Source of the DNA: Collibacillus ludicampi
GTDB lineage: Bacteria; Bacillota; Bacilli; Tumebacillales; BOQE01
Assembly: GCF_023705585.1 (NCBI RefSeq)
Contig: NZ_BOQE01000001.1
Coordinates: 3,927,424 to 3,991,423, forward strand
Reading direction: 5' to 3'
Length of the DNA: 64,000 nucleotides
Position numbers and translations under genes: made by a program. This document shows positions 62,454-64,000 of this stretch, piece by piece. Position 1 is the stretch's first letter; every line of letters begins with the position of its first letter. Below the pieces are notes generated by a model, which was given only the letters and a program-made list of their open reading frames with translations, did not search any database and was not told the DNA's origin.

Positions 62454-62729
62454 ATGTCTGAAACATGGGAAGAACTTTTTGGCCCTTATGAGGGGCGCTA
62501 TATCATTCTTGATTTGATAACGACCAAGATTTCACTCATGAATGTCGTTGAATTTGCGACAAGAATCAGCTATGATAGCCACACGTTCATGGTTGAATTG
62601 AGAAATGGCGGAAAAATCCATTTCCCGACGACCATCGAACCATATATTGACGAAGATGATCGGCTCGTCTGTGTCAACGAAGACGGGGATTCACTCTACA
62701 TCATTCCCTCTCCTGTACAGCCGGTTTAG
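62454..62729 (+). CDS. hypothetical protein on the opposite strand of the phage module
   Basis: This 91-residue, acidic protein: MSETWEELFGPYEGRYIILD, later FMVELRNGGKIHFPTTIEPY. TGGAGGG precedes the ATG. It is the only plus-strand gene in this phage module and its end overlaps the convergent gene by 29 bp. Might be a regulator or a moron gene; not recognised. Confidence 0.6.
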   Translation: MSETWEELFGPYEGRYIILDLITTKISLMNVVEFATRISYDSHTFMVELRNGGKIHFPTTIEPYIDEDDRLVCVNEDGDSLYIIPSPVQPV

Positions 62730-63177
62730 GCTCGAATTTTTTCAAAGCCAACCGTATCGATTGATCAAGTGACCATTGATACCCCTCAAGTGTCATGGGA
62801 AGTGGTACAGCTTTGATGATGGCCAGTCGATTAGGATTAATGACCGGAATATCAGGTGACACGGCTTTCGCCAGTCGCCAATACGCTTCGAGTTCATTTC
62901 TCGCTTCGATCATGGCAATTACCGGTTTTCCTTCCATGGCCATTTTCATGAATCGCTCCGCAATCTTTCGGCTTTCCGCCGCTTTTGGATCGTCAAATGA
63001 AAGCTGTCTCTCAATATTCTCGATCATGCCAACGGCTTCTACTTGGGGGCCTAAAGCCTGTTTCAGAATTTCTACCTGATGAAGCGCTCCACCGTAATAC
63101 TGGGGAATGTTGCTACCCCCCTTACACTTGGTTGGGACGATTTTGCCCAATGGTACATAAATCAAAACTGCGGGCAT
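62701..63177 (-). CDS. hypothetical phage protein next to recT
   Basis: This 158-residue protein starts MPAVLIYVPLGKIVPTKCKG with AAGGAGGG upstream of the ATG at 63177. It ends in VPLPMTLEGYQWSLDQSIRL. In phage modules this place is often taken by a recombination partner or single-strand-binding factor, but no OB-fold signature is visible. Unknown. Confidence 0.55.
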   Translation of the reverse strand: MPAVLIYVPLGKIVPTKCKGGSNIPQYYGGALHQVEILKQALGPQVEAVGMIENIERQLSFDDPKAAESRKIAERFMKMAMEGKPVIAMIEARNELEAYWRLAKAVSPDIPVINPNRLAIIKAVPLPMTLEGYQWSLDQSIRLALKKFEPKPAVQERE

Positions 63178-63260
63178 TGCTTGTTCCCTCCTTCTTTTTG
63201 TCATTAAACGTCATCAAAACCTCTTCACGGTTCCCCATACGGGGCGGCCACCGCCGCCCA

Positions 63261-64000
63261 TTATTCTTCCCACGGAAACTTCTGATCTGGATCCAGTTCG
63301 TCGGGTAAATCACCAAGCAAGTCATCGAGTGTTGATTGCTCTATAGCCTGATCATGTTCTATCTGTGGTGTTGCTGGCTGATCTGGGGATATCGGTTGAT
63401 AGCTTTTGAAATACTCGATCAGCTTGCTCGCTTCTTCGCTTGTCAATTCCTTGGTGCTCGATTTTCCTGTGATCGCGATCATACATTCACGAATCTCGTC
63501 ATCGGAGATGTTCTTTTCATGCGCGATCGCGAAGATGGCTTTGCGCTGTTTTTCCGTTGCCATCCTTGGTTGATCATGATTGATCGTATAGACAGCGGAT
63601 TGCTTTTGATTAGGTCTGATTTTCTCGGACTCTTCCGGCGGGGTCACATCGATCATATCCGGCTCCTGCATTCCCATTTCCTCCGGCGCATAGAGACCCG
63701 TGATCGTGTAGCATTTTTTGAGAGCCAGAACCTCCGCAACTTTTTTGATCATCGCACTCGGATGAGACTTCCATACGGGGTTTTTCGCACTTAGTGCTTC
63801 GTAATACTCTTTGAAATCCACCAATTCGATATGTGGTTTTCGGTTTTTCCGATAGACGATGGCGTACGCTTTCGTAATAGGTCCACTACCATCGTCTGTT
63901 TCGTGATAAATCTCACCAGTAATCGGGCTGTATTTGAATGTGTCGCCTTTCCGCACTTCCTGACTGATCAGACCCTCGAAATCTTCTTGGCGTTGTGCGT
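63261..64000 (-). CDS. recT: RecT-family single-strand annealing protein, N-terminus outside window
   Basis: The visible 246 residues run from AQRQEDFEGLISQEVRKGDT through YAIVYRKNRKPHIELVDFKE. The RecT signature KSHPSAMIKKVAEVLALKKC follows, then a low-complexity acidic C-terminus ending DQKFPWEE. RecT anneals complementary single strands during phage recombination. The frame is open to the window edge. Confidence 0.87.
   Translation of the reverse strand, partial: AQRQEDFEGLISQEVRKGDTFKYSPITGEIYHETDDGSGPITKAYAIVYRKNRKPHIELVDFKEYYEALSAKNPVWKSHPSAMIKKVAEVLALKKCYTITGLYAPEEMGMQEPDMIDVTPPEESEKIRPNQKQSAVYTINHDQPRMATEKQRKAIFAIAHEKNISDDEIRECMIAITGKSSTKELTSEEASKLIEYFKSYQPISPDQPATPQIEHDQAIEQSTLDDLLGDLPDELDPDQKFPWEE

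Noticed and set aside
1..64000. tRNA, rRNA, known riboswitch classes, CRISPR arrays
   Set aside because: I looked for cloverleaf ends, conserved rRNA words, familiar riboswitch cores and regular repeat-spacer patterns and saw none I could support by eye.

Overview
The window comes from an endospore-forming, low-to-mid GC Firmicute of the order Bacillales. The signs are an uninterrupted sigK, a YjcZ-type small sporulation protein, an ExsC-like spore surface protein, strong GGAGG ribosome binding sites with many GTG/TTG starts, a FapR-type operator at fabH, and B. subtilis-like synteny (citrate synthase divergent from a LysR gene; lutABC beside a GntR regulator). I cannot name the species.

Bases 1-22.8 kb are ordinary chromosome. 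They hold fabH (partial, with its FapR operator), a DsbA-like protein, a TerC-family protein, citrate synthase with a divergent CitR-like regulator, and a TIGR01777 epimerase. A histidine-utilisation operon follows (AraC-type regulator, NCS1 permease, hutG, hutU, hutI; no hutH is present). Next come a DsrE protein, pyruvate carboxylase, lutR with the lactate-oxidation operon lutABC, sigK, and a tiny Arg-rich protein gene.

Bases 22.8-29.5 kb are an IS graveyard: a solo IS256 end, a pair of IS21-type ends, an IS3 fragment, and two stacked IS66 copies. One IS66 copy is fused in frame to the tail of an older host gene.

Bases 29.5-35.3 kb are an AT-rich island encoding a probable two-peptide (class IIb) bacteriocin. 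It has two double-glycine precursors, a membrane M48 protease, a C39-peptidase ABC exporter and a HlyD-type accessory protein. A second IS256 scar lies at 35.47 kb.

Bases 35.8-40.9 kb hold a stand-alone Hfq paralogue, a two-gene NHEJ pair (Ku and ATP-dependent ligase) separated by an MFS transporter, and a DUF3050 gene bracketed by a perfect 27-bp inverted repeat.

Bases 40.9-64 kb are an integrated, decaying element of mixed plasmid/ICE and phage character, nearly all on the minus strand. The 40.9-49.6 kb part has TcpC/TcpD/TcpE-like conjugation genes, an actin-like segregation protein, HU, and a striking SWIM-amidoligase / Cys-rich / GGCT gene set, plus a terminase small subunit. The 50-56.9 kb part is a repeat-rich insert with a duplicated yjcZ-like locus, an ExsC-like gene, a fresh IS256 with 8-bp target duplication, a MazG-like gene and an IS110. 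The 56.9-64 kb part is a phage replication/recombination module (ArpU-like, RecU, nuclease-like protein, DnaB, initiator, RecT).

A recurring oddity is that many genes, including normally conserved ones (lutC, ku, the epimerase), are broken by single-base shifts, mostly at short homopolymers. Sequencing or assembly error should be excluded before any is called a pseudogene.
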